The position numbers were made by a program, and so were the translations under genes. Under the pieces are notes generated by a model. The model made no database searches. It was not told where the DNA came from and saw only the letters and a program-made list of their open reading frames with translations. Below are positions 1 to 9,194 of a stretch of 64,000 bases of DNA, in pieces. The stretch's first letter is position 1. Each line of letters starts with the position of its first letter. Origin of the DNA: Stieleria varia (GTDB taxonomy: Bacteria; Planctomycetota; Planctomycetia; Pirellulales; Pirellulaceae); contig NZ_CP151726.1 in assembly GCF_038443385.1 (NCBI RefSeq), positions 930,001 through 994,000 on the forward strand, written 5' to 3'.

Positions 1-1
1 T

Positions 2-1300
2 CATCGGCCTGATCCAGCGCAGCGACTAGACAGTGCAAAGTTCATCAACACGCTGGCAGAATCCATCTCCGGCCATGCGGTTTGCTTGGCGGGCGATCTC
101 AACGCAGTGCCGACAAGTTCGGTGTTGGAGGAGCTGAGGAATCACTGGTCTCGATCCAGCCGAGAGGAGCATTTCACCATCCCTGTTGCTCAGCCAACGA
201 GGCAGATCGACTTTGTCATGCCAGCGCGTTCGTCATTCAATGGGGATTTTGGCATCCGTGTTCTTGCAACGAAGGTGCTTGATGAAGCGACGGCGTCGGA
301 TCATCGCGGGATTTGGGTTGACATGGAACTGTATCGCAAAGTGTCGCTCGATGAACCCGTATCTCGAATTGCGTTCGGCTCCTGCATCAAACAGGATCTC
401 GACTGTCCGATCCTTGAGACCATTTCGGACCAGCACCCCGAATTGGTTCTGTTCCTTGGCGACAACATCTACGGAGACACGAGCGACATCGGGTTACTAA
501 GGCAGAAGTACGCGAAGCTTGGCGACAAGCCCGAGTTTCAACGATTGGTGGCTGCCGCTCGTGTAATGGCCACATGGGATGATCACGACTACGGTCTCAA
601 TGATGGTGGCAATGACTTTGAAATTCGCGACGAGTCACAGGCCGCATTCATGGATTTTTGGCAGGTGCCCCAGCAATCGCCTCGCCGCAAGTCGCCGGGT
701 GTCTACGATGCCTCGGTTTTTGGTCCTCCGGACAAACGATTGCAAGTCATCATGTTGGACACACGCTATTTTCGCTCGCCTCTGAAGAAAGGTGAAAAAC
801 GCGTTGGAGGTGTTTACGAGCCTGATGATGCTGCCGACAAAACGATGCTTGGTGAAGCCCAGTGGGCTTGGCTGGCTAAGCAGCTGCGGCAGCCGGCTGA
901 AGTACGTCTGGTCGTGACCAGCATTCAGTGCATCGCATCCTCGGCGGGTCAGGAAACCTGGGCGAATCTGCCTCGTGAGCGTCAGCGTTTATTCGACCTG
1001 ATCAAACAAACGCAGGCGAAGGGCATCGTGCTGTTGAGCGGCGATCGGCATTGGTCAGAGCTTTCACGCTTGGATAAATCCATCGTCGGCTATCCGTTGT
1101 ACGAGCTGACGTCCAGCAGTTTCAATCAGAACCATCCTCGCGGGACACCGACCGAGAATCATTATCGTGCCGATCCCAAGACGTATCATCGACCCAACTA
1201 TGGCTTGATTGAAATCGATTGGTCTGGACCATCACCATCGATTCGATTGCAAATTCGCAACCTGCAATCAACGGTGGAAATCGAAAAGAGGTTGCCGTAG
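2..1300 (+). CDS. Endonuclease/exonuclease/phosphatase domain fused to PhoD-like phosphatase (5' truncated)
   Basis: The frame is open from base 2, so the N-terminus lies outside the window. The first ~100 visible residues are the C-terminal half of an endonuclease/exonuclease/phosphatase fold: AGDLNAVP near residue 30, RQIDFVMP, and a closing ASDHRG motif. The rest (FGSCIKQD, LFLGDNIYGDT, WDDHDYG, LLSGDRHWSE) has the metal-ligand motifs of PhoD-type phosphodiesterases/alkaline phosphatases. Family knowledge suggests a secreted hydrolase releasing phosphate from extracellular esters. Whether one substrate is processed by both domains is inference. A signal peptide cannot be checked because the start is missing. 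The gene is followed by a dispersed repeat and a convergent kinase gene. Confidence 0.85.
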   Translation, partial: HRPDPAQRLDSAKFINTLAESISGHAVCLAGDLNAVPTSSVLEELRNHWSRSSREEHFTIPVAQPTRQIDFVMPARSSFNGDFGIRVLATKVLDEATASDHRGIWVDMELYRKVSLDEPVSRIAFGSCIKQDLDCPILETISDQHPELVLFLGDNIYGDTSDIGLLRQKYAKLGDKPEFQRLVAAARVMATWDDHDYGLNDGGNDFEIRDESQAAFMDFWQVPQQSPRRKSPGVYDASVFGPPDKRLQVIMLDTRYFRSPLKKGEKRVGGVYEPDDAADKTMLGEAQWAWLAKQLRQPAEVRLVVTSIQCIASSAGQETWANLPRERQRLFDLIKQTQAKGIVLLSGDRHWSELSRLDKSIVGYPLYELTSSSFNQNHPRGTPTENHYRADPKTYHRPNYGLIEIDWSGPSPSIRLQIRNLQSTVEIEKRLP

Positions 1301-1347
1301 CCATTTCTTGTTCGCTGCCTGCGACGCAAAAAAAGACGGTCAGCGGC

Positions 1348-1601
1348 AAACGCTGGACTGCTCAAAATGTTGTGTTGTGGCATTATTGTTTCTTTTTGGG
1401 TTTGCGCAAATTCATGTCCCTACTGCCGCGCAACAGGTGGCCCCCAGTGAGCCTCAGGCGCTAGCCGTGGGCCTGAGGCGGATTGTGGTGCCGGCCCACG
1501 GCTAGCGCCTGAGGCTCACTTTGACTGCGATGCATGGAACAAAAACATGGACTGAGAAAACAATGTCAACCCCAAACTTTGAGCCGTTCAGGCTAACGCG
1601 T
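1348..1601. repeat. MITE-like element, copy 1, with terminal and internal inverted repeats
   Basis: A ~254 bp element shared with 30230-30470. The termini are imperfect inverted repeats (start ACGCTGGACTGCTCAAA, end TTTGAGCCGTTCAGGCTAACGC). The centre is a perfect 28 bp inverted repeat (1446-1473 with 1493-1520) around a 19-base loop. The element fills the space between the PhoD-type gene and the kinase and stops at the kinase stop codon. No coding capacity is seen. It could act as a bidirectional terminator for the two convergent genes. Confidence 0.8.
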
Positions 1602-3398
1602 TCAAGTGATCTTTGCGTTTTGGATTTCGTCCAAAGCGAGATAGGCGGCTGCGATACTGCTGCCAGACAACTTTGTCCGCCATTCTTCGGACGACGGATT
1701 GCCCGGTCTGAGAGCACGCCAGTACAGCCAGACGGAGACCACGAATCCGATGATCCCGATGGCCAGAGAGAAGATAAACGATTGCGGATACAGCACCACG
1801 GCGTCAAGTCCTACGGCAACCGCAAGCGGGATCCACATCAACCACCAGATGAATCCGATCAGAACGCCGGCGCGCAAATACCCGGAACGCACGCTGTCGA
1901 GTTTGACGCGAATATCTGAGATGGGTTTGGAGTAGTCCAGTCGTCGGATTCTGGTGCACACCAACAACGCTTGTGACATCACGAGCACACCGTAGACGTG
2001 CAAGATGACTCCGCTGATAAGGCGATGCGGAACGTGAGTGTTGGGAGCCCAGCAGTACGCTCCCAACGCGATCAGTACAACTCCGATGAACACCTGCAGC
2101 ATCTGGCCGTGAAAAAGCGGTTGCAGTGATTTCTCGACGCGATCCAACAACTGACGGCGGGTCAGCAACAGCCTGCCGGCCAGCTCCTGTTGCTCCAAGT
2201 CCGGCGACTGGGATTCTCCGGTCGCTTCGGGGGAGCTTGTTTCGCCGACCAGGGTGCTTGCGAACGCGGGGTTTCGGGTCGACGTGATCGATTGCACGTC
2301 GGACTTGATTTGACTGGCACGCTGGTAACGGCGTTGCGGTTCCTTTTCCAGCGTTCGCAAAACCACTTCATCCAACCGCACATCAATTTCAACTTTCTTG
2401 GATGGTGCCGCAAACCGTCCAATGGGCAGCTCGCCTGTCAGCATCTCGTAGAACACCACCCCGAGGGAATAAATGTCCGCACGGTGATCGACGCCGTGTG
2501 AACCTTCCATCTGTTCGGGAGCCATGTACCGTGGTGTCCCCATGACTTGATGCGTTCCCGTCAAGCAATCCTGTTGGCTCTCGCTGCCGAGGATTCGAGA
2601 GAGCCCAAAATCGGCGATCTTTACTGCGCCGTCGACGCCGATCAGGATGTTTTCCGGTTTGATATCACGATGAATGATGGCTTTATCGTGTGCATACTGC
2701 AATGCGTCGCATAGGTGAGGAACAATCGCCAGGGCATGTTCGGGTGCCAACTGTCCCGCACGCACGACATCCCGGAGTGTGGAGCCATCAATGAACTCCA
2801 TGAGAAAGTAGTATGTGTCTTGGACGTTTCCGAATTCGTAGACGGAAACGATATTGGGGTGATTCAGCTTTGCCAACGTGCGAGCTTCGCGTGTGAATCG
2901 CAACGCGAATTTGACGTCGTGTCCGAATTCCTGCGGCAAAATCTTCAGTGCGACGAAGCGATCGAGTCCAGATTGGCGAGCCTTGTACACCGCGCCCATT
3001 CCGCCGGCGCCAACGAGCTGAATGATTTCAAGGCTCGGAAACAGCTCGCTGAGATGGCTGATGCTCGGCGGCTCAAACGATCCGTTCGATTTGTTGTCCC
3101 CGTCTCCCGCATCATTCAACGCTTCGTCCAATGCTGCGTTGACGGTCGTGGCATCGTCTGAAAAACGGTCGAGGTAACTTTGTCTTGTCGGTGATTCACC
3201 GCGACGTCGTCGATAGTCGATGTCCAGAACGATCAGCTCAGCCAGCAACACTTCTCGCTCGGTGGATGAGAATTCCTCGTTGAGGAATGACTCGATCGAG
3301 GGCGGATCGCTTGATTGCCAGTGCCGTTCAAAATCGGCGCACAGATCGTCAATGCGTTCCAGGGCTTGGATCGGTAGTTTTTTCTGTCGGATGCTCAT
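1602..3398 (-). CDS. Membrane-bound serine/threonine protein kinase
   Basis: A Hanks-type kinase of about 598 residues. Glycine loop VGAGGMGAVYKA near residue 135, VALKIL lysine, catalytic loop IIHRDIKPENI, IADFGLSR for DFG, and GTPRYMAPEQ activation segment. After the kinase domain, the C-terminal ~170 residues hold about four hydrophobic segments, so the protein is probably membrane anchored with a cytoplasmic kinase. The ATG at 3398 is preferred over a TTG at 3407. Either start overlaps the 3' end of the upstream sigma-factor gene by about 50 bp, implying co-transcription. ECF sigma factors next to such kinases are common in planctomycetes, where the kinase is thought to control the sigma factor. 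Confidence 0.92.
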   Translation of the reverse strand: MSIRQKKLPIQALERIDDLCADFERHWQSSDPPSIESFLNEEFSSTEREVLLAELIVLDIDYRRRRGESPTRQSYLDRFSDDATTVNAALDEALNDAGDGDNKSNGSFEPPSISHLSELFPSLEIIQLVGAGGMGAVYKARQSGLDRFVALKILPQEFGHDVKFALRFTREARTLAKLNHPNIVSVYEFGNVQDTYYFLMEFIDGSTLRDVVRAGQLAPEHALAIVPHLCDALQYAHDKAIIHRDIKPENILIGVDGAVKIADFGLSRILGSESQQDCLTGTHQVMGTPRYMAPEQMEGSHGVDHRADIYSLGVVFYEMLTGELPIGRFAAPSKKVEIDVRLDEVVLRTLEKEPQRRYQRASQIKSDVQSITSTRNPAFASTLVGETSSPEATGESQSPDLEQQELAGRLLLTRRQLLDRVEKSLQPLFHGQMLQVFIGVVLIALGAYCWAPNTHVPHRLISGVILHVYGVLVMSQALLVCTRIRRLDYSKPISDIRVKLDSVRSGYLRAGVLIGFIWWLMWIPLAVAVGLDAVVLYPQSFIFSLAIGIIGFVVSVWLYWRALRPGNPSSEEWRTKLSGSSIAAAYLALDEIQNAKIT

Positions 3399-3996
3399 GG
3401 GGGTCAACCAATTCCTGCTGACATTTTTCTCGGATCAGGTTCAGACGACGTTCGATCGTCCGTTCAGAGCAGCCAAATCGCTGAGCGAGCTCGGCGTTGG
3501 TGTACCCTTCTAACTTGGCTACCGCCAAATCGCGAAGCTGCCCGACACCCAAATGAGAAAAAACCTGTTCCACCGATTCCTGCATCATCAGCACCATTTC
3601 CGGTGTCGGTTCGTCTCCGATGGCTTCCATGACGTGTCCATCCTCCCTCTCGTGGTGGAGTGAATGGAGCGTCACGTTTCCACCGCGTCGCTGCCGTAGA
3701 TCTTGCCGGCGTTTGTCGATTACTTTGCGAGCTGACATGCGTAGCAACAATTTCCAAAGATCGTCTCGGTCGGCCATGTCAGGAAAACGCCCGTTCTCAG
3801 CGGCGTCGTAGAAACTGTCGAAAACGCTCAGAACGATGTCCTCCTCATCCGATACGGCCCGGTTCTGGCCACGCAAGCGGGCTCGAACCGAACGCACGAG
3901 ACGGTCAAAGTAGTGCTGCCAAATGTGATTAGCGGCAGCCGAATCACCTGCTTTCACCAAATCGATCCAGTGGCTGACGTTCGTGCTTTTGGACAT
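3349..3996 (-). CDS. ECF-type RNA polymerase sigma factor
   Basis: A 215-residue sigma-70 family protein. Region 2 spans about residues 20-100 (DEEDIVLSVFDSFY, then ARKVIDKRRQDLRQRR). Region 4 spans about 145-200 and contains the helix-turn-helix NAELAQRFGCSERTIERRLNLIREK. No anti-sigma factor is adjacent; the gene overlaps a Ser/Thr kinase instead, which fits the planctomycete sigma-kinase pairing in which phosphorylation may replace anti-sigma control. The last ~20 residues are polar and probably disordered. Target promoters are unknown. Confidence 0.92.
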   Translation of the reverse strand: MSKSTNVSHWIDLVKAGDSAAANHIWQHYFDRLVRSVRARLRGQNRAVSDEEDIVLSVFDSFYDAAENGRFPDMADRDDLWKLLLRMSARKVIDKRRQDLRQRRGGNVTLHSLHHEREDGHVMEAIGDEPTPEMVLMMQESVEQVFSHLGVGQLRDLAVAKLEGYTNAELAQRFGCSERTIERRLNLIREKCQQELVDPHEHPTEKTTDPSPGTH

Positions 3997-4207
3997 GTGA
4001 GAAAGCCGACCAGTGACATTCAGCGAGGGGGAACAGGATCAGGACAACGCCCGCCCCAATGGTAGCACAGTCGCAGTCGTCAGATGGACGAAATTGGCGA
4101 CCGCGTGCGAGTGTGCTTCCATCGAATTGACCATGCACTTCGCAGGCAAGCGTGTCAGCTGTGAGACGCGTTCTATTTACCAATTCATCTCGCCACCATT
4201 TACCGTC

Positions 4208-5053
4208 TCAGCCGTTATCCGCACGGTTTTGTCGGTCCAGTTCGTCTTCCAACGCAAGGTCGATCATGTTCAGTACGGAGTCGACGTCGGCTGCCTCCGT
4301 TGAGAAGGTGAATTTTCCTGTCAGTTTTTGGTCGGGGTTCAGTTCACTCTTTTCGTGCAGTTCCCACATTTCCTCGGCGTAGTGAGTCTCCGCCAGCTCC
4401 GGAGCAAACTGTGCATAGTACTGCGTGATGTTTCGGACATCACGTTGCAACATGGTCTTTGCATTGTTGTTGCCTGACGCATTGACGACTTGCGGAAAGT
4501 CGATGATGACGGGTCCGTTTTCATCTTGCAGTACATTGAACTCGGACAGATCCCCGTGCACCAATCCGGCACACAGCATCCGCAAGACGTAGGTCATGAC
4601 CGTGGCGTGATCCGTTACGGCTTGTTCGGCCGACAGGGTAATGTCATTCAAACGCGGTGCCACGCCACCGTTTCCATCCGTGATCAGCTCCATCAACAAG
4701 ACGCCGTCAAAAAGACCATACGGCTTGGGGACCCGGACTCCAGCATCAGCGAGCTTGTATAACGCATCCACTTCGGCCCGCTGCCAAATCACTTCCTGTT
4801 GATCTCGGCCATACTTGGAACGACCCTCGATCGCTCGTTGGCGACGACTGTTCCGGATCTTCCTTCCCTCCTGATACTGCACCGCGTTCTTGAAACTGCG
4901 TTTGGCGATGTCCTTGTACACCTTGGCGCAGCGAATCTCATCGCCGCAACGAACCAGGAACACCTGTGCTTCTTTGCCGCTCATCAATGAGCCGAGGACT
5001 TGGTCGACCAGCCCGTCTTCGATAAGTGGTTCGATACGCCGAGGGACTTTCAA
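4208..5053 (-). CDS. RIO-family atypical serine protein kinase
   Basis: A 281-residue RIO kinase. SGKEAQVFLV forms the P-loop-like region (about residue 25), CAKVYKD carries the ATP-binding lysine, the catalytic loop is VHGDLSEFNVL (about 165) and the metal-binding motif is IIDFPQ. RIO kinases act in ribosome maturation in eukaryotes and archaea; bacterial members are less well understood. The final ~50 residues form an acidic tail (ALEDELDRQ). The gene is monocistronic, with about 210 bp to the sigma-factor gene and 155 bp to the next gene. The first ATG matches the expected N-terminus. Confidence 0.9.
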   Translation of the reverse strand: MKVPRRIEPLIEDGLVDQVLGSLMSGKEAQVFLVRCGDEIRCAKVYKDIAKRSFKNAVQYQEGRKIRNSRRQRAIEGRSKYGRDQQEVIWQRAEVDALYKLADAGVRVPKPYGLFDGVLLMELITDGNGGVAPRLNDITLSAEQAVTDHATVMTYVLRMLCAGLVHGDLSEFNVLQDENGPVIIDFPQVVNASGNNNAKTMLQRDVRNITQYYAQFAPELAETHYAEEMWELHEKSELNPDQKLTGKFTFSTEAADVDSVLNMIDLALEDELDRQNRADNG

Positions 5054-5208
5054 AATGCCGCCGATTCAGAAGCCTGAAAGCTTCCCCAGTGAAGAAATGG
5101 TACGCGGCGAGGGCAGATCGTCCCAGATGAAGTACCGTTTCCCGTCCTATAAAGTAGCATGCTGCGGCCAATTTCGCAAAGAGGCATTGACCGCTCAGTC
5201 GTAGGGAT

Positions 5209-7527
5209 TCATTCAGATGATCCGTGAAGATGCAACGCCCGTAGCTGAAAGGGAAACATTGACAAGCCAACCGAATCGCCTGAGCGAGGCAGTGTCTCGC
5301 CTGTTGTTGCATCGACGACTTTGCCAGCCCGGGGCAATCGAATTTGAACGTTCGACAACGCTGTTTTACTGAGGCTGATGACTGCCAAATAAACACCTTG
5401 TCCGTCGGTCTCGATCGCCCGAACCACGACGCCGGGATGAGCCGAGGAATCCGTCAGTCTCGTGCTCGGCAATGCGGGCAATGACAGGAATGCGCTGTTG
5501 AATTCACGAACGTACTGCGGAAATCCACGGCTAAAGTTGTTACCGCTGAGATATCCCAGATGCGTGGGATCTCCGTTCGCCATCGCGTAGGCTTCCGCCA
5601 TCATGCAGAACGGGCCTGCCCGCTCGACATCGGCAACGAAATATCCCAGCAAGGGGGCATCGTTCTTGTCAAACATCATGTCTTCGTTCAGAGTGTAGTG
5701 CCGGATCAAAGCCAGCCCGGTTTCACTGCGAAACGCATTGAGAGTTTCTGAGTCGGCGACGGTGTAGAGACGATTGAACGCGTGCGTCATCATGACGCCG
5801 TCGACCTCAGAATAGCTCGCGGGGTCTGAGGGCGGATCACGATGATTCAACTCCCATCCACCCCAATTGAGCGGCTCCGCAAGCAGGGCATGCAGATAGC
5901 GATGCGACGTTCGGATTTCGTCGACGGTCGTCGGGACGATCGGTTTGTCCGCCACCAAGTTTTGGATCGGCGTCAATCGCTCCGGATCGTCCGCCACAAC
6001 AAGTTTTTCCCAGCTCGGAAAAGGGACGCCGCTTTCGGCAGGTTCTGCGGTGAAAAGCATTTGGGCGTCCGCGACCCCTTGGCTGCGAAGGTAATCACGC
6101 ATCGCCATCAGAAATTCACGACGCTTGCCATTCCACCAGAGTTTATAGCGTTTTAGCAATGTGGGATCATCGATCAATTCTTGGCGTGAGACAGCAACTC
6201 CTCCATTGGCCTCTTTCGCAAATCGCTCACGCGTGGCGTCAGCAAAACCCATCGGCATCTGGCCACGACTACGCAACCATGCTCCGACGAAGTTTGCCTT
6301 GTTTTGGTGACGCACGATCGTCAGATCCAGCATCTTTTGCAGATCCTGATACGTTTTCGGATCCGTGATGTCGGCGTTGCTCGTTTCAATCCACTTGATG
6401 TGAGAATAAGCATCATCCCGCGTCAACGGCTTGGCCAATCTTTGATTCCCCAGCCCCTTCGCTCCCTTGCTGCCGGAGTACTCGTAGTACGGCAAGACAT
6501 TCAAGCCCGCGTCGCCCATCACTGTGACGATCTGAGACCAAAGGTCTTTTTGCTCCGAGTTGAAATAAGCCCAGTCGTTGCCACCGTGAGGTGTCGTGTC
6601 CCAATGCTGCACTGCGCCGAACTCAAGCAGGTCCTTTGAGAACGTGTTGAAGCCAAGGAACTTCATTTGATCCCGTTTGAAGCGCCACCACGCCAAACGA
6701 TCCGTCACGCCGCGACGTGATTCATTGCCGGCCACGACGCCGTCTGACATTTCTTCTCGCCAAAACAAATGGCGGTGTGGCAATCCCTTCGGCAGCCGAT
6801 ACCGAGCCTCTAATCGTTCCGGATCGGGAACCGCCAGAAGCCTGATACGCGATACCGCCGCGCCTTGAGAAAAAGGGATGTTTCGCTTTGAAAATTGCGC
6901 AATCGTGACCGTAAAGCCGTCTTCGGGCGTGTCCTCTCGGGGCTTGTTGTCGCCGCGGATGAATTGCCCGCGTGGTGTTCGGTCGTGCAGATGAAAAAAA
7001 CTTGTCCAGGTCCGGTATTCGCCCGACAGTGGAATGTCCAGCGACTCATTGAGGTTGTTCACATATTTGGGATACAACGCATCGCCGAACGTGCTGCCGG
7101 TGTGAAACCCCGAACTCGTTTCATTGCCCGCGTTCATGATGATCCAGCTACGCGGGGCATCCTCGGGAAACTCGATCTCCAGCACATACGTCAAACCTGG
7201 TTCCAGCAACTTCAGCTTACCGATTCGATACGTCATGTAGCTCGCCTCGCCCTCCGTCTTTGGCAGGACACGGCACTCCTTTCCCAAAATCGTTTCTACG
7301 CGACTGGTCTCAGCGGGGCTCTGCCCGACGGGAGCAATTTTAGAAGTATCGATTTCGTCAATCAGATGCAATTCGCCGAAGGGCTTGGCAACGGCAACTT
7401 TGGGCCGTTGCTGCATCTCCTGAGCAGCAAGCTCAATGTTGGATGCCAAATTCAACGAGACGCCCAAGGCAACCAGCGGAACAAGGAAACCAGCAAATCG
7501 AAAGCACGAAAGAGCGTTGGGCAGCAT
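5209..7527 (-). CDS. Large secreted protein of unknown function, possibly a TIM-barrel glycosidase
   Basis: 772 residues with a likely signal peptide: hydrophobic residues about 10-28, followed by ASNIELAAQ. No family is assigned with confidence. The middle third (about residues 270-520) has the rhythm of a (beta/alpha)8 glycosidase: RLAWWRFKRDQMKFLGFNTF, GLNVLPYYEYSGS, WKRREF-like segments and AEPAESGVPF. The C-terminal ~80 residues look like a beta-sandwich (GVVVRAIETDGQGVYLAVIS, then a LHLHG ending). The N-terminal 200 residues may be a carbohydrate-binding sandwich. A role in polysaccharide breakdown is inference. Confidence 0.75.
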   Translation of the reverse strand: MLPNALSCFRFAGFLVPLVALGVSLNLASNIELAAQEMQQRPKVAVAKPFGELHLIDEIDTSKIAPVGQSPAETSRVETILGKECRVLPKTEGEASYMTYRIGKLKLLEPGLTYVLEIEFPEDAPRSWIIMNAGNETSSGFHTGSTFGDALYPKYVNNLNESLDIPLSGEYRTWTSFFHLHDRTPRGQFIRGDNKPREDTPEDGFTVTIAQFSKRNIPFSQGAAVSRIRLLAVPDPERLEARYRLPKGLPHRHLFWREEMSDGVVAGNESRRGVTDRLAWWRFKRDQMKFLGFNTFSKDLLEFGAVQHWDTTPHGGNDWAYFNSEQKDLWSQIVTVMGDAGLNVLPYYEYSGSKGAKGLGNQRLAKPLTRDDAYSHIKWIETSNADITDPKTYQDLQKMLDLTIVRHQNKANFVGAWLRSRGQMPMGFADATRERFAKEANGGVAVSRQELIDDPTLLKRYKLWWNGKRREFLMAMRDYLRSQGVADAQMLFTAEPAESGVPFPSWEKLVVADDPERLTPIQNLVADKPIVPTTVDEIRTSHRYLHALLAEPLNWGGWELNHRDPPSDPASYSEVDGVMMTHAFNRLYTVADSETLNAFRSETGLALIRHYTLNEDMMFDKNDAPLLGYFVADVERAGPFCMMAEAYAMANGDPTHLGYLSGNNFSRGFPQYVREFNSAFLSLPALPSTRLTDSSAHPGVVVRAIETDGQGVYLAVISLSKTALSNVQIRLPRAGKVVDATTGETLPRSGDSVGLSMFPFQLRALHLHGSSE

Positions 7528-7567
7528 GGTGTGAGATCCGTGGAGAGCTGGATTGAAGGGCAGCGTT

Positions 7568-7688
7568 AGCAGCCTGTAGATTTATTTGGTGTTGCCGAAA
7601 TACTGATGAGCCGTTGGCCGTAAGGCCTCGGGCAATGCGTATGGCCCGGCCGCTCACGCGTCGCGGCTCACTAAATCAACAGGCTGCT
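7568..7688. repeat. 121 bp palindromic element with 18 bp terminal inverted repeats
   Basis: Left arm 7568-7585 (AGCAGCCTGTAGATTTAT) and right arm 7671-7688 are reverse complements at 16 of 18 positions. Inside, TGAGCCG near 7598 recurs inverted as CGGCTCA near 7664, so the whole element can fold. It lies upstream of the 772-residue secreted protein and downstream of the NtrC-type regulator. A short related string (ATGAGCCG followed by CCGGGCAAT) recurs at 10728-10750. It looks like a non-coding miniature transposable element. Confidence 0.7.
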
Positions 7689-7757
7689 ACGCCCCCCTTA
7701 TTGTGTACCATGAGGTCTCAAAACCAACCCCCGAAACACCACGCCCCCTAACAAGCA

Positions 7758-9194
7758 TCAATGCAGCCCGTAGCGGCTCATTTTGTAGTGCAGCGTACGG
7801 ACGCTGACCGCGAGAAGTTTTGCGGTTTTCTCGCGATGAAAGTCGCAAGCTTCCAACGCGACCTGGATGGCTTGCTTCTCGGCGTCCTCGGTGGCTTCCA
7901 CCAGCGTTCGCAGTGGTGCTGTTGCCGCAGCCGACTTCGTCTCCAACTCCGCAGGCAGATGCTGAACATCGATGGTGTCACCGATATGGGTGACGACGAG
8001 TCGTTCGATCGCGTTGCGCAATTGTCGAACGTTGCCAGGCCATCGTGCGTTCACCAGTTTTTCGATCGCCGCATCGGTGAACTGTTTGGGTTCGCGATGA
8101 TGACGATCGCAAAAATGGTTGACGAAATGCTCGATCAACATTGGGATGTCGTCTCTTCGCTTTCGCAGAGGAGGGATGTGCAGGGGCACGATGTTGAGAC
8201 GATAGTACAAGTCATCGCGAAAGGAGCCGTCTTCGATCAATGCCAACGGATCCTTGTTCGTCGCCGAGACCAATCGCGCGTTGGACTCGATCATCGTTTC
8301 GCCGCCGATTCGATTGAAGCGTCCGGTTTCCAGCACACGCAGCAAGTCGACTTGACTCTTGGCAGGAATCTCCGTGATCTCGTCCAAGAACAAGGTGCCC
8401 CCGCGAGCTTGTTCGAAACATCCCGGCTTTTGACGGGAGGCCCCGGTAAAGGCGCCTTTCTCGTGGCCGAAAAGCTCGCTTTCTAATAGCGACTCCGGCA
8501 TCGCGCCCAAGTTAACCGCAATGAACGGTCCCTTGCTGCGGCTGCTGAGATCGTGCAACGCGCGTGCGATCAGTTCCTTTCCCGTTCCGCTCTCCCCTTG
8601 GATGAACACCGTTGCGTCGGTGTCGGCGACTTGCCTGAGTTGGCTGAACAGCTCTTGCATGACGGTGCAGTTGCCGATGATCTCGCCGATCGCCCCGGCT
8701 TGGGCCAAGCGAGACTTGAGCGCAAAGTTCTCGTGCCGGAGTCGTTGGTGGCCAAGTGCTTTGGCAACCTGTTCACGAATCAAGTTCAAGTCAACCGGTT
8801 TGGTAATGAAATCGAATGCACCTCGGCGCATGGCGTCGACCGCCGTTTCAACTGTACCGTGAGCCGTCAACACCAAAACGGTTGTCTCGGGACTGCGTTC
8901 GGCAAGCAGCGAGACGAGATCCAAACCGTCGCGATCGCCCGGCAAGCGAATGTCGGCGATGACGACCTGGTACTGATGCTCGTCGATACGATCAAGGGCT
9001 TCGTTCACGTCCCCGGCCGTGTCAATCACATCGACGACTTTCTCAAGTCCTTTGGCCAGACCGCTACGGATGTGCGGCTCATCGTCAACGATCAAAATCC
9101 TTGTCGTGTCACTCGACTTGGAGTACGAGTTCATCGCAGAGTTCATCGCAGAGGTCATCGCGGCATTCGTTCTTGGCGTGCTCGTTGGGCTCAT
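7758..9194 (-). CDS. Sigma-54-dependent response regulator (NtrC family)
   Basis: 478 residues. The receiver domain is at about 30-145 (ILIVDDEPHIRSG, phosphoacceptor Asp in VVIADIRLPGD, VLTAHG, FITKPVDL). The AAA+ domain at about 165-395 has Walker A GESGTGKE, the sigma-54 contact motif GAFTGA and Walker B GGTLFLDEI. The C-terminal Fis-type helix-turn-helix is HREKTAKLLAVSVRTLHYKM. It overlaps the preceding histidine kinase by four bases (ATGA), so the two form an operon. An N-terminal run of Met/Asn/Ser repeats (AMNSAMNS) makes the exact start uncertain. It lies divergent from the Dab operon, which it may control. Confidence 0.95.
   Translation of the reverse strand: MSPTSTPRTNAAMTSAMNSAMNSYSKSSDTTRILIVDDEPHIRSGLAKGLEKVVDVIDTAGDVNEALDRIDEHQYQVVIADIRLPGDRDGLDLVSLLAERSPETTVLVLTAHGTVETAVDAMRRGAFDFITKPVDLNLIREQVAKALGHQRLRHENFALKSRLAQAGAIGEIIGNCTVMQELFSQLRQVADTDATVFIQGESGTGKELIARALHDLSSRSKGPFIAVNLGAMPESLLESELFGHEKGAFTGASRQKPGCFEQARGGTLFLDEITEIPAKSQVDLLRVLETGRFNRIGGETMIESNARLVSATNKDPLALIEDGSFRDDLYYRLNIVPLHIPPLRKRRDDIPMLIEHFVNHFCDRHHREPKQFTDAAIEKLVNARWPGNVRQLRNAIERLVVTHIGDTIDVQHLPAELETKSAAATAPLRTLVEATEDAEKQAIQVALEACDFHREKTAKLLAVSVRTLHYKMSRYGLH

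Noticed and set aside
7761..8486. 241-residue plus-strand frame
   Set aside because: Antisense shadow of the NtrC-type regulator, whose domains are complete on the minus strand.
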